DNA of 64,000 nt from Dorea formicigenerans (lineage in GTDB: Bacteria > Bacillota > Clostridia > Lachnospirales > Lachnospiraceae). Shown piece by piece: positions 9,350 to 18,372 of the stretch (its first letter is position 1; each line of letters opens with the position of its first letter). The stretch covers positions 1,175,423 through 1,239,422 of the forward strand of contig NZ_CP102279.1 in NCBI RefSeq assembly GCF_025150245.1, given 5' to 3'. The notes below the pieces were generated by a model. The model had not been told where the DNA came from. It did not search any database and worked only from the letters and a program-made list of their open reading frames with translations. Made by a program: the position numbers and the translations under genes.

Positions 9350-10774
9350 TTGAAAAGTCAGGTGAAAATTGTGATTAAAGATAATCAAAAGTTATTTAAT
9401 AGATTACATGTGTTGATAGATGCACTTATTATTATATTTTCTTATGGAGCAGCGTGGTTTATCCGTTTTAAAAGTGGATTATTCGCGCTGTCTTCATGGT
9501 ATCTTTCTTTGAGCCAATATATGAAAGTGCTAGTGTTTGTAGTACCTATCTATTTGATTCTATATTATGCGTTCCAATTGTATACTCCAAAGCGTGGACA
9601 GGGAAGAAGAATTGAAGCGTGGCATATCGTACAGGCTAATATTATTGGTCTCTTAGTATTTATTCTAATACTTTATCTCGCAAAAATGACAGATTATTCC
9701 AGAAAGATGTTGTTTGTATTTTTCTGTGTAAATGTAGTTGCTGAGATAGGGTTTAGAAATGTGTTACGATGGATTCTCAGAAAGTATAGAAAGCAGGGAT
9801 ATAATCAGAAACATATCTTGTTGGTCGGATATAGCCGTGCAGCAGAAGGATATCTGGATCGCGTGGTAACACATCCAGAATGGGGATATATTGTAAAAGG
9901 AATATTGGCAGATAATAAGCCTGAAGGAGAGGAATATCGAGGAATAAAGATTCTTGGCGGAACAGATAAACTGGCAGAAATTCTTCCGCAGAACCAATTG
10001 GATGAGATTGTAATTACGCTTGGACTGGCTGAGTATCATAAACTGGGACGGATTGTTAATATGTGCGAAAAGTCTGGTGTGCATACGAAATTTGTTCCGG
10101 ATTATAATAATATTATTCCGACAAAACCGTACACCGAAGATTTGATGGGAATGCCGGTCATAAATATTCGACGGGTACCTTTGAATAATATGTTAAACGC
10201 AGTGGCAAAGCGTTGTGTGGATATTTTGGGAGCATTGGTTGCGATTATATTGTTTTCACCGGTAATGCTTGTTACTTCAATTATTATTAAAGTAACTTCA
10301 CCGGGACCACTTATTTTTAAACAGGAAAGAATTGGAAAGCATAATCGTCCGTTTTATATGTATAAGTTCCGTTCTATGGTTGTTCAGGATGAAAAAGATG
10401 AAAAGAAAGGCTGGACGACGAAAAATGATCCACGTGTGACACCAATTGGAAGATTTATTCGTAAGACAAGTATTGATGAATTGCCACAGCTTTTTAATAT
10501 ATTAATAGGAGACATGAGTCTTGTCGGACCAAGACCGGAAAGACCGCAATTTGTTGAAAAATTCAAAGAGGAAATCCCAAGATATATGATTAAGCATCAG
10601 GTAAGACCTGGACTTACAGGTTGGGCGCAGGTGAATGGATACAGGGGAGATACATCTATTCAGAAGCGTATAGAATTTGATCTTTATTATATTGAAAACT
10701 GGACAATGGGATTTGATTTTAAAATTATTTTCCTGACATTTTTTAAAGGCTTTATTAACAGGAACGCATATTAA
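9350..10774 (+). CDS. Polyprenyl-phosphate sugar-1-phosphate transferase (WbaP/CpsE type)
   Basis: A 474-residue initiating transferase. The N-terminal part has four or five hydrophobic segments and a nucleotide-binding-like middle region (HILLVGYSRAAEGYLDRVV). The C-terminal catalytic part carries KFRSMVVQDE, DPRVTPIGRFIRKTSIDELP and DMSLVGPRPERPQF, the hallmarks of the bacterial sugar transferase family. It moves hexose-1-phosphate, often glucose or galactose, from a nucleotide sugar onto undecaprenyl phosphate, the first step of glycan assembly. The start is TTG at 9350 with a weak upstream GAATAAAG; GTG 9371 is an alternative. Confidence 0.9.
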   Translation: MKSQVKIVIKDNQKLFNRLHVLIDALIIIFSYGAAWFIRFKSGLFALSSWYLSLSQYMKVLVFVVPIYLILYYAFQLYTPKRGQGRRIEAWHIVQANIIGLLVFILILYLAKMTDYSRKMLFVFFCVNVVAEIGFRNVLRWILRKYRKQGYNQKHILLVGYSRAAEGYLDRVVTHPEWGYIVKGILADNKPEGEEYRGIKILGGTDKLAEILPQNQLDEIVITLGLAEYHKLGRIVNMCEKSGVHTKFVPDYNNIIPTKPYTEDLMGMPVINIRRVPLNNMLNAVAKRCVDILGALVAIILFSPVMLVTSIIIKVTSPGPLIFKQERIGKHNRPFYMYKFRSMVVQDEKDEKKGWTTKNDPRVTPIGRFIRKTSIDELPQLFNILIGDMSLVGPRPERPQFVEKFKEEIPRYMIKHQVRPGLTGWAQVNGYRGDTSIQKRIEFDLYYIENWTMGFDFKIIFLTFFKGFINRNAY

Positions 10775-10812
10775 ACAGGAAATGGGAAGACTCGAATAAG
10801 GGGAGTGGAAGT

Positions 10813-11961
10813 ATGGATAGAAAGAGATTGAATAAAAGACAGCAAAGATTGGAACGTGAACGCAGGCTTAAAAAGAAACGCAGAAAAAGGATCATCATTA
10901 TTATGGTTGAATTGTTAATCCTGGCAGGTCTTGGAGTTGTAGCTTATGGAATGTTCGTTATGGATAAGATGGATACGACTACGCTGAACACAGATGATCT
11001 TAATATTTATAAGAGTACAGGAGATTATACGAATATTGCATTATTTGGTCTGGATTCCAGAGAAGGCGAGCTGGATGGCGGAGTACAGAGTGACTGTATG
11101 ATGATAGCCAGTATTAATAATAAGACCAATGAGGTGAAATTAATTTCACTCTATCGAGATACACTTTTGAAGCAGGAAAATGGGAAATATCAGAAAGCTA
11201 ATTCTGCATACCGTATGGGAGGACCAGCCGAAGCAATTGCGCTTATGAATCGTAATTTAGATCTTGATATTGAAAAATATATCAGCGTCAACTTCAATGC
11301 ATTGGCAGATATTATAGATGCGTTGGGCGGAATTGATCTCGATTTTACAGAAGATGAAATTAAATATACCAATATGTATTGCGATGAAACTGAAATTGTA
11401 GTAGGTCGTGAAACTTCCAGACTTAAAGGAGCAGGAACACATCACGTAGATGGTATTCAGGCAGTAGCGTATACGAGAATTCGATATACAAGCGGAATGG
11501 ATTTTGAGAGAACACATCGTCAGAGAATTGTATTAGAAAAAATAGTTGAAAAAGCACAGAGTGCAAACGTGATTACATTGAACAAGTTGATTAATGAAAT
11601 CGTTCCACAGATTTCTACAAATCTGACAACAGGTAATTTCCTGGCGCTTGCATCAAAAGCAACAAATTACAAACTTAGTGAGATGTCTGGATTCCCATTT
11701 GAAGTGACAACATGTGACAATGTAAAAGGACACAAAGGGTCTTATGTCGCTCCAGTTGGATTGGCTAAAAATGTAACAGAATTACATCAATTTTTATTTG
11801 GAAAAGAAGATTATGATCCTTCTGATGAAGTGAAAGAAGCAAATGATGCAATTATAGAATTGACAGGGGTTGATCCGGAAACTTATAAAGAAACTACAGA
11901 CTTTACTTATAAGAGTGGAGGAGAAGAATCGGACACTTCAGAAAAGCAAAATAGTAAATAA
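10813..11961 (+). CDS. LytR-CpsA-Psr family glycopolymer ligase (first copy)
   Basis: A 382-residue protein with a very basic cytoplasmic N-terminus, one membrane segment (about residues 27-47) and an extracellular LCP domain: LFGLDSREGELDGGVQSDCMM, ISLYRDTLL, ALGGIDL and GIQAVAYTRIRY. LCP enzymes attach undecaprenyl-linked glycopolymers to peptidoglycan. Its place between the priming transferase and a rhamnosyltransferase gene suggests it anchors the polysaccharide made here. GGGGAG precedes the ATG. It is a clear paralogue of the gene at 12974. Confidence 0.9.
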   Translation: MDRKRLNKRQQRLERERRLKKKRRKRIIIIMVELLILAGLGVVAYGMFVMDKMDTTTLNTDDLNIYKSTGDYTNIALFGLDSREGELDGGVQSDCMMIASINNKTNEVKLISLYRDTLLKQENGKYQKANSAYRMGGPAEAIALMNRNLDLDIEKYISVNFNALADIIDALGGIDLDFTEDEIKYTNMYCDETEIVVGRETSRLKGAGTHHVDGIQAVAYTRIRYTSGMDFERTHRQRIVLEKIVEKAQSANVITLNKLINEIVPQISTNLTTGNFLALASKATNYKLSEMSGFPFEVTTCDNVKGHKGSYVAPVGLAKNVTELHQFLFGKEDYDPSDEVKEANDAIIELTGVDPETYKETTDFTYKSGGEESDTSEKQNSK

Positions 11962-11974
11962 AGGGGATTTTTAA

Positions 11975-12892
11975 ATGCAGCTGGATGTAATTATTCCAAC
12001 ATACAGACCGGGAAGTGAGTTTAGACAATTAATTAGCAAGTTACAAAAGCAGGAATATCCGATTCATAAAATTATCATAATTAATACGGAAGTAGGAGAA
12101 TTTCCACAAATGCTTGAATCAGAACCATATCAGATTGAAGTTACTCACATCAGACAAGAAGAGTTTGATCATGGGGGAACAAGAAATATGGGAGCTAGTA
12201 TTTCACAGGCAGATATTGTTCTCTATATGACGCAGGATGCGATTCCGGCAGATAATCAGTTGATCGAAAGATTTGTGGAAATATTTAAAAGTAATCCAGA
12301 GATTGGGATTGCATATGGAAGACAATTGCCAAGAGAGGATTGCAATATAATAGAAAGATATACAAGAAGGTTTAATTACCCGGAAAAAAGCAGAATCAAA
12401 TCAAAAGTTGATTTATCACAGCTTGGAATTAAAACATTTTTTTGCTCAGATGTATGTGCAGCTTATCGAAGAAACTATCTTTTGAGTGCAGGAGGATTTG
12501 AAGATCCAACTATATTTAATGAAGATATGATTTTTGCCGGAAAGAGGATATTAGCTGGAGATAAGGTGGCATATGTGGCAGAAGCGAAAGTGATACATTC
12601 ACATAATTATACGGGAAACCAACAGTTTCATCGTAATTTTGATCTTGCAGTGTCACAGGCGCAACATCCGGAAGTGTTTGAAGGAGTTCCGTCAGAAGGA
12701 GAAGGAATCCGTATGGTAAAAGCGACTGCAAAATACCTGATCCGGAGCGGACAACCTTTAAGAATATGGAATTTGATATATCAGTCAGGATGTAAATATA
12801 TGGGATATTTCTTAGGAAAGAGATATGAAAAATTACCAAAATGGCTCGTATTAAAATGTACATCAAGTCCAAAATACTGGAAAAAATCTTAA
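11975..12892 (+). CDS. Rhamnosyltransferase-like family 2 glycosyltransferase
   Basis: A 305-residue GT2 protein with LDVIIPTYRPG, EEFDHGGTRNMGAS and YMTQDAIPAD. The F-D/N-HGGTRN motif is characteristic of a rhamnosyltransferase subgroup. FNEDMIFAGKRI is the second active-site element. It starts 13 nt after the LCP gene behind AAAGGGG, so it is co-transcribed. dTDP-L-rhamnose from RfbC/RfbD is the expected donor (inference). Confidence 0.85.
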   Translation: MQLDVIIPTYRPGSEFRQLISKLQKQEYPIHKIIIINTEVGEFPQMLESEPYQIEVTHIRQEEFDHGGTRNMGASISQADIVLYMTQDAIPADNQLIERFVEIFKSNPEIGIAYGRQLPREDCNIIERYTRRFNYPEKSRIKSKVDLSQLGIKTFFCSDVCAAYRRNYLLSAGGFEDPTIFNEDMIFAGKRILAGDKVAYVAEAKVIHSHNYTGNQQFHRNFDLAVSQAQHPEVFEGVPSEGEGIRMVKATAKYLIRSGQPLRIWNLIYQSGCKYMGYFLGKRYEKLPKWLVLKCTSSPKYWKKS

Positions 12893-12907
12893 GAAACATA
12901 ATTTCTG

Positions 12908-12936
12908 TTGAAATTTGTAAAAAAATAGGATATTAT
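12908..12936 (+). promoter_or_regulatory. Sigma-A type promoter before the second LCP gene
   Basis: TTGAAA (12908-12913), 17 nt, TATTAT (12931-12936), about 38 nt upstream of the ATG at 12974. It implies that the second LCP gene has its own transcription unit. Confidence 0.55.
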
Positions 12937-12973
12937 TAATCTGTTTAATTCTGTTCAAAGAAAGGAAGTTTCG

Positions 12974-14398
12974 ATGGCTAAGAAAAGAAGAAGTAATCGT
13001 AAGGTACATAGAGGTAGAAGAAAAAAAAGAGGATTTTCTACCTGGTCGTTAGGTAAGAAGATTGGTGTGATTGCTGTTAGCATACTATTAGTACTCGTGA
13101 TTGGTGGAGGAGCAGCGGCAGCGGCTTATGTGACCAGCAAGGTAGACAAGATGGAAGTCCAGAAGCTAGATGTGAATAAGCTGGAAATTAATAAAGAAGT
13201 AGAACATAAGACGGGATACTTAAATGTTGCGTTATTTGGAGTGGATTCCAGAGAGGCTTCTTTGGGAAAAGGTACCAGAAGTGATACAATCATGATCGCA
13301 AGCTTGAATCAGGAGACTGGAGAAGTAAAGATTAGTTCCGTATATCGTGATACGATTTTGCAACAGTCAGATGGTACATACAATAAAGCGAATGCAGCAT
13401 ATTCCTTTGGAGGAGTAGAAGAGGCAGTTGCACTGTTGAACAAAAATCTGGATTTGAATATTGAACATTATGTTGCAGTGAATTTTAATGCTATGATTGA
13501 TGTGATTGATACACTCGGTGGTCTGGATATTGAACTTACAGAAGAAGAAGTTAAGTATACGAACATGTATTGTGATGAGACTGCTGTAGTAACAGGACGT
13601 CCATTTGAAGAAGACTTGGTTGGTGCTGGGGTGCATCATCTAGATGGTGTTCAGGCTACTTCTTTCTGTCGTATTCGTTACACGAAAGGCGATGACTTCA
13701 AAAGAACTGAGCGTCAGCGCTTTGTGATTGAGAAGATTGTAGAAAAATTACAGGCAGCTAATCTTGCAACAATCAATAAAATTGCAGACGACGTATTTGC
13801 AGAGGTAGGTACTAACTTTACATTACCGGAAATTCTTTCTTATGCAAAAGATTTTAAAAAGTATACATTGGGAGAGACTACGGGATTCCCATTTAATAAA
13901 TCAACTGGAACATTAAGTGGAATTGGAAGTTCCGTACTTCCTACTGATTTAGCAGGAGATGTGCAACAGCTTCATCAATTCTTCTTTGGAGATGATGGCT
14001 ACACCCCATCAGATGTTGTGCTGAGTATTGATGCAGGTGTTAAAAAGAAAGCAACTGATGTTGGTAAAGGTACAACAAAAGATAATGACAGTTATTACGA
14101 TGACAGCTCCAACAGTTCTTCTAAGGGTTCATCAGGAAGTAGTTCCAATAAATCTTCAGGAACTTCAAGTAGAGGCTCCGGTAGCGGCAATTCCTCTGGC
14201 AGTGGAAGCTCCGGTGGCAGTAAATCAGACAGCGGATCAGGCGGCGGCTCCGGCAACAGTAGTTCAGGCAGTAGCTCCGGTGGCGGAAGTGAATCTGGCG
14301 GAAGCAGCTCTGGTGGCAGCAGTTCCGGTGGCGGAAGTGAATCTGGTGGCAGCAGCTCCGGCGGCGGAGAATCTTCCGGTGGTGAAAGTGCAGAATAA
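12974..14398 (+). CDS. LytR-CpsA-Psr family ligase with long Ser/Gly tail (second copy)
   Basis: A 474-residue LCP protein: basic N-terminus, membrane segment at about residues 30-52, then the LCP domain (LFGVDSREASLGKGTRSDTIM, VYRDTIL, TLGGLDI, VQATSFCRIRY). From about residue 370 the protein turns into a low-complexity Ser/Gly/Asp/Glu tail of about 100 residues ending GGESAE. Such a tail probably extends into the wall as a flexible spacer. The tail is encoded by imperfect DNA repeats and may vary between strains. The ribosome binding site is AAAGGAAG. It shares most of its domain with the gene at 10813. Confidence 0.9.
   Translation: MAKKRRSNRKVHRGRRKKRGFSTWSLGKKIGVIAVSILLVLVIGGGAAAAAYVTSKVDKMEVQKLDVNKLEINKEVEHKTGYLNVALFGVDSREASLGKGTRSDTIMIASLNQETGEVKISSVYRDTILQQSDGTYNKANAAYSFGGVEEAVALLNKNLDLNIEHYVAVNFNAMIDVIDTLGGLDIELTEEEVKYTNMYCDETAVVTGRPFEEDLVGAGVHHLDGVQATSFCRIRYTKGDDFKRTERQRFVIEKIVEKLQAANLATINKIADDVFAEVGTNFTLPEILSYAKDFKKYTLGETTGFPFNKSTGTLSGIGSSVLPTDLAGDVQQLHQFFFGDDGYTPSDVVLSIDAGVKKKATDVGKGTTKDNDSYYDDSSNSSSKGSSGSSSNKSSGTSSRGSGSGNSSGSGSSGGSKSDSGSGGGSGNSSSGSSSGGGSESGGSSSGGSSSGGGSESGGSSSGGGESSGGESAE
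14100..14395 (+). repeat. Ser/Gly-coding low-complexity repeat region
   Basis: Degenerate TCC-GGT-GGC style repeats encode the Ser/Gly tail of the LCP protein. One 23-nt block starting TCCGGTGGCGG recurs with 48-nt spacing at 14276 and 14324. Repeats of this kind are prone to slippage and can change tail length. Confidence 0.7.
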
Positions 14399-14449
14399 TG
14401 TATAACCATTCTTAAAATACAGAAACTATAGAAAAAAGAGGTAAAGTAC

Positions 14450-16063
14450 ATGAAGTTTTTAAAGAAAGTACTGGCTGCAGTTGCCTGTGTATGTGTGCTG
14501 GCTACCAGCGTGACACTGACATCCCATGCAGCTGGCGGTAGAATTTCTTTTGCAGATCCGAGTACGGCTGTGGGAGATATGGTAGACGTAAAATGTGTTT
14601 TAAAATCCAGCAGTGGATCTCTTGGAAGTTCATCAGTAACACTTTCTTATGATGCCAGTGCATTGAAGTTTAATTCCGGCGATGGAGTGACCGGTGGTGA
14701 TGGAACCCTGACATACTCAGGAGATGGCGGTTCTTCAGAAGTGTCATTTACCATGACATTCCAGGCACTGAAAGAAGGTTCCACAGAGATTACGGTAGCA
14801 TCTCAGGATGTGAAATCCAGTTCTGGTTCAGAGGTTAAGTTGACAGAAGGAAAATCTACAGTGACAATCGCTGCCGGAGATCCTTCTAAGATCGTGGATG
14901 ATACTCAGGCAGCAGAAGGTGCTGACACAGCAGCTAGTGGCGATGTTACAGTTGAGGTGAACGGTACATCTTATACGCTGAGTGATTTTGTAGAAGCTTC
15001 TGTTCCGGCAGGATTTACAAAGACAACAATGAATTATGAGGGCGCTGACCGCCCAATGGCTTATAACGAGACAAATGGTATTTACCTTGCTTATCTGACA
15101 TCAGCGGATGGTAATTCCAATTTCTTCTTATATGATGATTCAAATGCAACATTTGCACCATATGAAGAGATTGATATTTCCGATACAACAACGATTGTTC
15201 TGTTAAGTGATACAAGTGTGAAGCTGCCATCTAATTATGTGCAGACAACACTGACGCTGAACGGACAGGAATTCTCTGTATGGCAGGATAATGACAAAGA
15301 TGGATTTTATCTGATGTATGCTGTAAACAACAATGGTACGAAGAATTTCTACGAGTATGATTCTCAGGAGAATACGTATCAGAGATGTGATGTAAAGCAG
15401 GATACCGGAGCAAGCAATGCTAAGAAAAAGGCAAATGGCTTCTTTGACAAGATGCAGAATGTGATTGACGGACATTTTAAAGTATTTACGATTATCTTTA
15501 TTGTTATTTTACTTCTTCTCATTATCCGTTTGATTGTGGTTCGTGTGAAGCTTCGTAACCGTGATATTGAGCTGGATGATCTGTATGATGAGTATGGAAT
15601 TGACTTAGAAGAGGAAGAACCGGAACCGGCTCCGAAGAAAAAAAATAAAAAGAAAGCTCAGCCGGCTCCTAAGAAGGGCAAAAAGAAAAAAGTCGTAGAC
15701 GAAGATGATTTCGATGACTACGATGATGACGAATTTGACGATGATGACGATTATGATGACGATCGTTATGATAGCAAGCGTTATGATGACGAAGATGATT
15801 ATGCAGATGATGACTTCGAAGAAGAGGAATTTGATGAAGTCAGAGAAGCACCGCTTCGTACAGTGAAATTCGATGATTTTAATACCATTACGGATATGTC
15901 TTTATATGAAGATGAGAACTTCGAATCATTTGTGATGGATGAGGAAGAAGAGGATGATATGGTAGATGATTTAGATGATCTGCTCAGTGAGCGTCCGAAG
16001 GAGAGACGCAGCCATTCTGAGAAGGATGACACATTCCAGGTAGATTATATTGATCTGGATTAA
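14450..16063 (+). CDS. Membrane-anchored cohesin-like surface protein with acidic cytoplasmic tail
   Basis: A 537-residue protein. Residues 1-28 form a signal peptide ending SHA. Residues 30-145 look like a cohesin-type beta-sandwich (GDMVDVKCVLKSSS, VTLSYDASALKF, VSFTMTFQALKEGSTEIT). A second beta-rich part with two similar stretches (SVPAGFTKTT and KLPSNYVQTT, each leading into FFLYDDS/FYEYDS) spans about 160-325. A membrane helix lies at about 345-366. The inside tail of about 170 residues is mixed Lys-rich then very Asp/Glu-rich. Cohesin domains bind dockerins, but no dockerin gene is seen here. Its role is unknown; it may be a wall or glycan-associated scaffold. It follows the LCP gene by 51 nt. 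Confidence 0.7.
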   Translation: MKFLKKVLAAVACVCVLATSVTLTSHAAGGRISFADPSTAVGDMVDVKCVLKSSSGSLGSSSVTLSYDASALKFNSGDGVTGGDGTLTYSGDGGSSEVSFTMTFQALKEGSTEITVASQDVKSSSGSEVKLTEGKSTVTIAAGDPSKIVDDTQAAEGADTAASGDVTVEVNGTSYTLSDFVEASVPAGFTKTTMNYEGADRPMAYNETNGIYLAYLTSADGNSNFFLYDDSNATFAPYEEIDISDTTTIVLLSDTSVKLPSNYVQTTLTLNGQEFSVWQDNDKDGFYLMYAVNNNGTKNFYEYDSQENTYQRCDVKQDTGASNAKKKANGFFDKMQNVIDGHFKVFTIIFIVILLLLIIRLIVVRVKLRNRDIELDDLYDEYGIDLEEEEPEPAPKKKNKKKAQPAPKKGKKKKVVDEDDFDDYDDDEFDDDDDYDDDRYDSKRYDDEDDYADDDFEEEEFDEVREAPLRTVKFDDFNTITDMSLYEDENFESFVMDEEEEDDMVDDLDDLLSERPKERRSHSEKDDTFQVDYIDLD

Positions 16064-16084
16064 TAAGAGTGAAATGAGTAACCA

Positions 16085-16120
16085 GGGAGGAATGCATAAT
16101 GTAAGATGCATTCCTCTCTT
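16085..16120 (+). terminator. Strong hairpin after the cohesin-like gene
   Basis: Arms AGGAATGCAT and ATGCATTCCT pair perfectly around an 8-nt loop, extended outward by GGG/CTC pairs. Only a weak CTCTT follows, so termination efficiency is uncertain. It lies 21 nt after the stop codon. Confidence 0.55.
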
Positions 16121-16220
16121 AATAAATGGAACTTAAAAGACATAAATGGAGTTTGAAAGGCATAAATGGAGTTTGAAAGGCATAAATGGAGCTTAAAAGG
16201 CATAAATGGAGCTTAAAAGG
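16121..16220 (+). repeat. Five tandem copies of a 20-nt unit before glf
   Basis: Units start at 16121, 16141, 16161, 16181 and 16201, each exactly 20 nt. Units 2 and 3 are identical (CATAAATGGAGTTTGAAAGG), units 4 and 5 are identical (CATAAATGGAGCTTAAAAGG), and unit 1 is the most diverged. There are no spacers, so this is a tandem array, not a CRISPR. Each unit contains ATGGAG and an AAAGG, and the array ends 14 nt before the glf start codon. Confidence 0.9.
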
Positions 16221-16234
16221 CAGCAGGAGGGATT

Positions 16235-17332
16235 ATGTACGATTATATTATTGTAGGGTCTGGGCTTTATGGAGCAATCTTTGCCCATGAGGTTATGAAG
16301 GCAGGAAAGAGCTGCCTCGTTGTAGAGAGGCGTTCGCATATCGGTGGAAACATTTATACAAAAGAGATGGAAGGAATCCAGGTGCATCAGTATGGGGCAC
16401 ATATTTTCCACACAAGTAATAAAGAGGTGTGGGATTACATTGGACAGTTTGCAACATTTAACCGTTATACGAACTGCCCGGTGGCATATTATAAAGGCCA
16501 GATGTACAATATGCCGTTCAATATGAATACATTTCATAAGATCTGGGGTGTGATCACACCGGCAGAGGCGAAGGCTAAGATTGAGGAACAGGTGAAGGAA
16601 TATGGCGTGAAGGAGCCGAAGAACCTGGAAGAGCAGGCAATCAGCCTGGTTGGAAAAGATATTTATGAGATCCTGGTCAAGGGGTACACTGAGAAGCAGT
16701 GGGGAAGGCGTGCGACAGAGCTGCCGCCGGAGATCATTAAGAGACTGCCGGTCCGCCTGACTTATGATAACAATTATTTTAATGACCTTTATCAGGGGAT
16801 TCCGGTGGGAGGCTACACGCAGATCATTGAGAAGATGCTGGAAGGCGCGGAGGTCCGTTTGAATGTGGATTATCTGAAAGAAAAAGAAAATCTTCGCCCA
16901 CTCGGTAAAAAAGTAGTGTATACTGGACCTGTAGATGCATATTTTGACTATTGTTTTGGTGAATTAGAATATCGTACGGTCCGTTTTGAGACAGAGATTC
17001 TGGATACAGACAATTATCAGGGAAATGCGGTGGTCAATTATACAGAGTATGAAGTTCCATATACAAGAATCATTGAGCATAAGCATTTTGAATTTGGAAC
17101 CCAGGAGAAGACCGTTATTTCCAGAGAGTATCCGGTGACATGGAAGAAAGGGGACGAACCTTATTATCCGGTCAATGATGAGAAGAATACAGCACTTTAT
17201 GCAAAATACAAAGAGCTGGCAGAGAAGGAAGAGAACGTAATCTTTGGAGGACGTCTGGGACTTTACCGTTATATGGATATGCATCATGTAGTGGATGCGG
17301 CGTTACAGGCTGTAAGAGAAGAAATGAAATAA
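16235..17332 (+). CDS. glf: UDP-galactopyranose mutase
   Basis: A 365-residue flavoprotein. The FAD-binding motif VGSGLYGAIFAHE lies at residues 7-19, followed by RRSHIGGNIYT and the family-specific EKQWGRRATELP. It interconverts UDP-galactopyranose and UDP-galactofuranose, the donor of galactofuranose in surface glycans. Length matches the family. CAGGAGG sits 6 nt before the ATG. It is separated from the polysaccharide cluster by the LCP and cohesin-like genes, but probably feeds the same or a related glycan. Confidence 0.95.
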   Translation: MYDYIIVGSGLYGAIFAHEVMKAGKSCLVVERRSHIGGNIYTKEMEGIQVHQYGAHIFHTSNKEVWDYIGQFATFNRYTNCPVAYYKGQMYNMPFNMNTFHKIWGVITPAEAKAKIEEQVKEYGVKEPKNLEEQAISLVGKDIYEILVKGYTEKQWGRRATELPPEIIKRLPVRLTYDNNYFNDLYQGIPVGGYTQIIEKMLEGAEVRLNVDYLKEKENLRPLGKKVVYTGPVDAYFDYCFGELEYRTVRFETEILDTDNYQGNAVVNYTEYEVPYTRIIEHKHFEFGTQEKTVISREYPVTWKKGDEPYYPVNDEKNTALYAKYKELAEKEENVIFGGRLGLYRYMDMHHVVDAALQAVREEMK

Positions 17333-17400
17333 ATGATAACGAGGTTAAAAACCGGGTATCATCAAAGGAAGATAATGAATGTAAAGAAGGAGAAAGTATT

Positions 17401-18357
17401 ATGAAATGGAAGCAGTTTCGTTTAAAAACAACGACACAGGCGGAGGATATTGTGAGCAGTATGCTGGCAGATCTTGGAATTGAAGGTGTGCAGATTGAGG
17501 ACAAGATCCCGCTTACAGAACAGGATAAGGAGCAGATGTTCGTGGATATTCTGCCGGATATCCCAGATGATGACGGAACAGCATATTTAACATTTTATCT
17601 GGATGAGGAAGAAGATGTGGCGCCGGTTCTTATGAACGTGAGAAAAGAACTGGAAGATATGCGTGCATTTCTTGATGTTGGGGAGTGTACTATTGAGGAA
17701 TCTGAGACAGAAGATGTAGACTGGGTCAACAACTGGAAGCAGTACTTCCATCAATTCTATATAGACGACATTCTTGTAATCCCATCCTGGGAAAAAGTAA
17801 AGCCGGAGGACAGCGACAAGATGGTCATTCACATTGATCCGGGTACCGCATTTGGAACAGGTATGCATGAGACGACACAGCTTTGCATCCGGGCGTTGAA
17901 AAAATATGTGACATCCGAGACGGAGATTTTAGATGTTGGTTGTGGAAGCGGGATTCTTGGAATGCTGGCGCTTAAGTTCGGGGCAAAGCATTCTCTTGGA
18001 ACAGATCTTGATCCATGTGCCATTGATGCAACTCACGAGAATATGGAAGTGAATGGGATCCGCAAGGATCAGTATGAGGTCATGATCGGAAACATCATTG
18101 ACGATAAGGCTGTTCAGGATGCGGTTGGATATGAAAAATATGATATTGTAGCAGCAAATATTTTGGCAGATGTCCTTGTTCCGCTGACGCCGGTCATCAT
18201 TCATCAGATGAAGCCTGGGGCTGTATATATTACAAGTGGAATTATCGAAGATAAAGAAAATGTTGTAGTAGAAGCTGTGAAGGCTGCCGGACTGGAAGTT
18301 CTGGAAGTGAATCACCAGGGCGAGTGGGTATCTGTTGTAGCAAGAAAGAATGCCTAG
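17401..18357 (+). CDS. prmA: Ribosomal protein L11 methyltransferase
   Basis: A 318-residue protein with the PrmA layout: N-terminal substrate domain (AEDIVSSMLADLGIEGVQIED) and C-terminal SAM domain with DPGTAFGTGMHETTQLC, then DVGCGSGILGM near residue 178 and the catalytic NILADVLVPL. It methylates lysines and the N-terminus of ribosomal protein L11. AAGGAG lies 8 nt before the ATG. rsmE follows by 15 nt, the usual prmA-rsmE pair. Confidence 0.95.
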   Translation: MKWKQFRLKTTTQAEDIVSSMLADLGIEGVQIEDKIPLTEQDKEQMFVDILPDIPDDDGTAYLTFYLDEEEDVAPVLMNVRKELEDMRAFLDVGECTIEESETEDVDWVNNWKQYFHQFYIDDILVIPSWEKVKPEDSDKMVIHIDPGTAFGTGMHETTQLCIRALKKYVTSETEILDVGCGSGILGMLALKFGAKHSLGTDLDPCAIDATHENMEVNGIRKDQYEVMIGNIIDDKAVQDAVGYEKYDIVAANILADVLVPLTPVIIHQMKPGAVYITSGIIEDKENVVVEAVKAAGLEVLEVNHQGEWVSVVARKNA

Positions 18358-18372
18358 AGGAGTAAAGAGAAA

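Noticed and set aside
14028-14451. Long open frames on both strands over the Ser/Gly repeat (Ala/Val-rich on plus, Pro/Leu-rich on minus)
   Set aside because: They are by-products of the repetitive codons of the LCP tail and lack ribosome binding sites.
16121-16220. CRISPR array
   Set aside because: The 20-nt units abut with no unique spacers and no cas genes are near; it is a plain tandem repeat.
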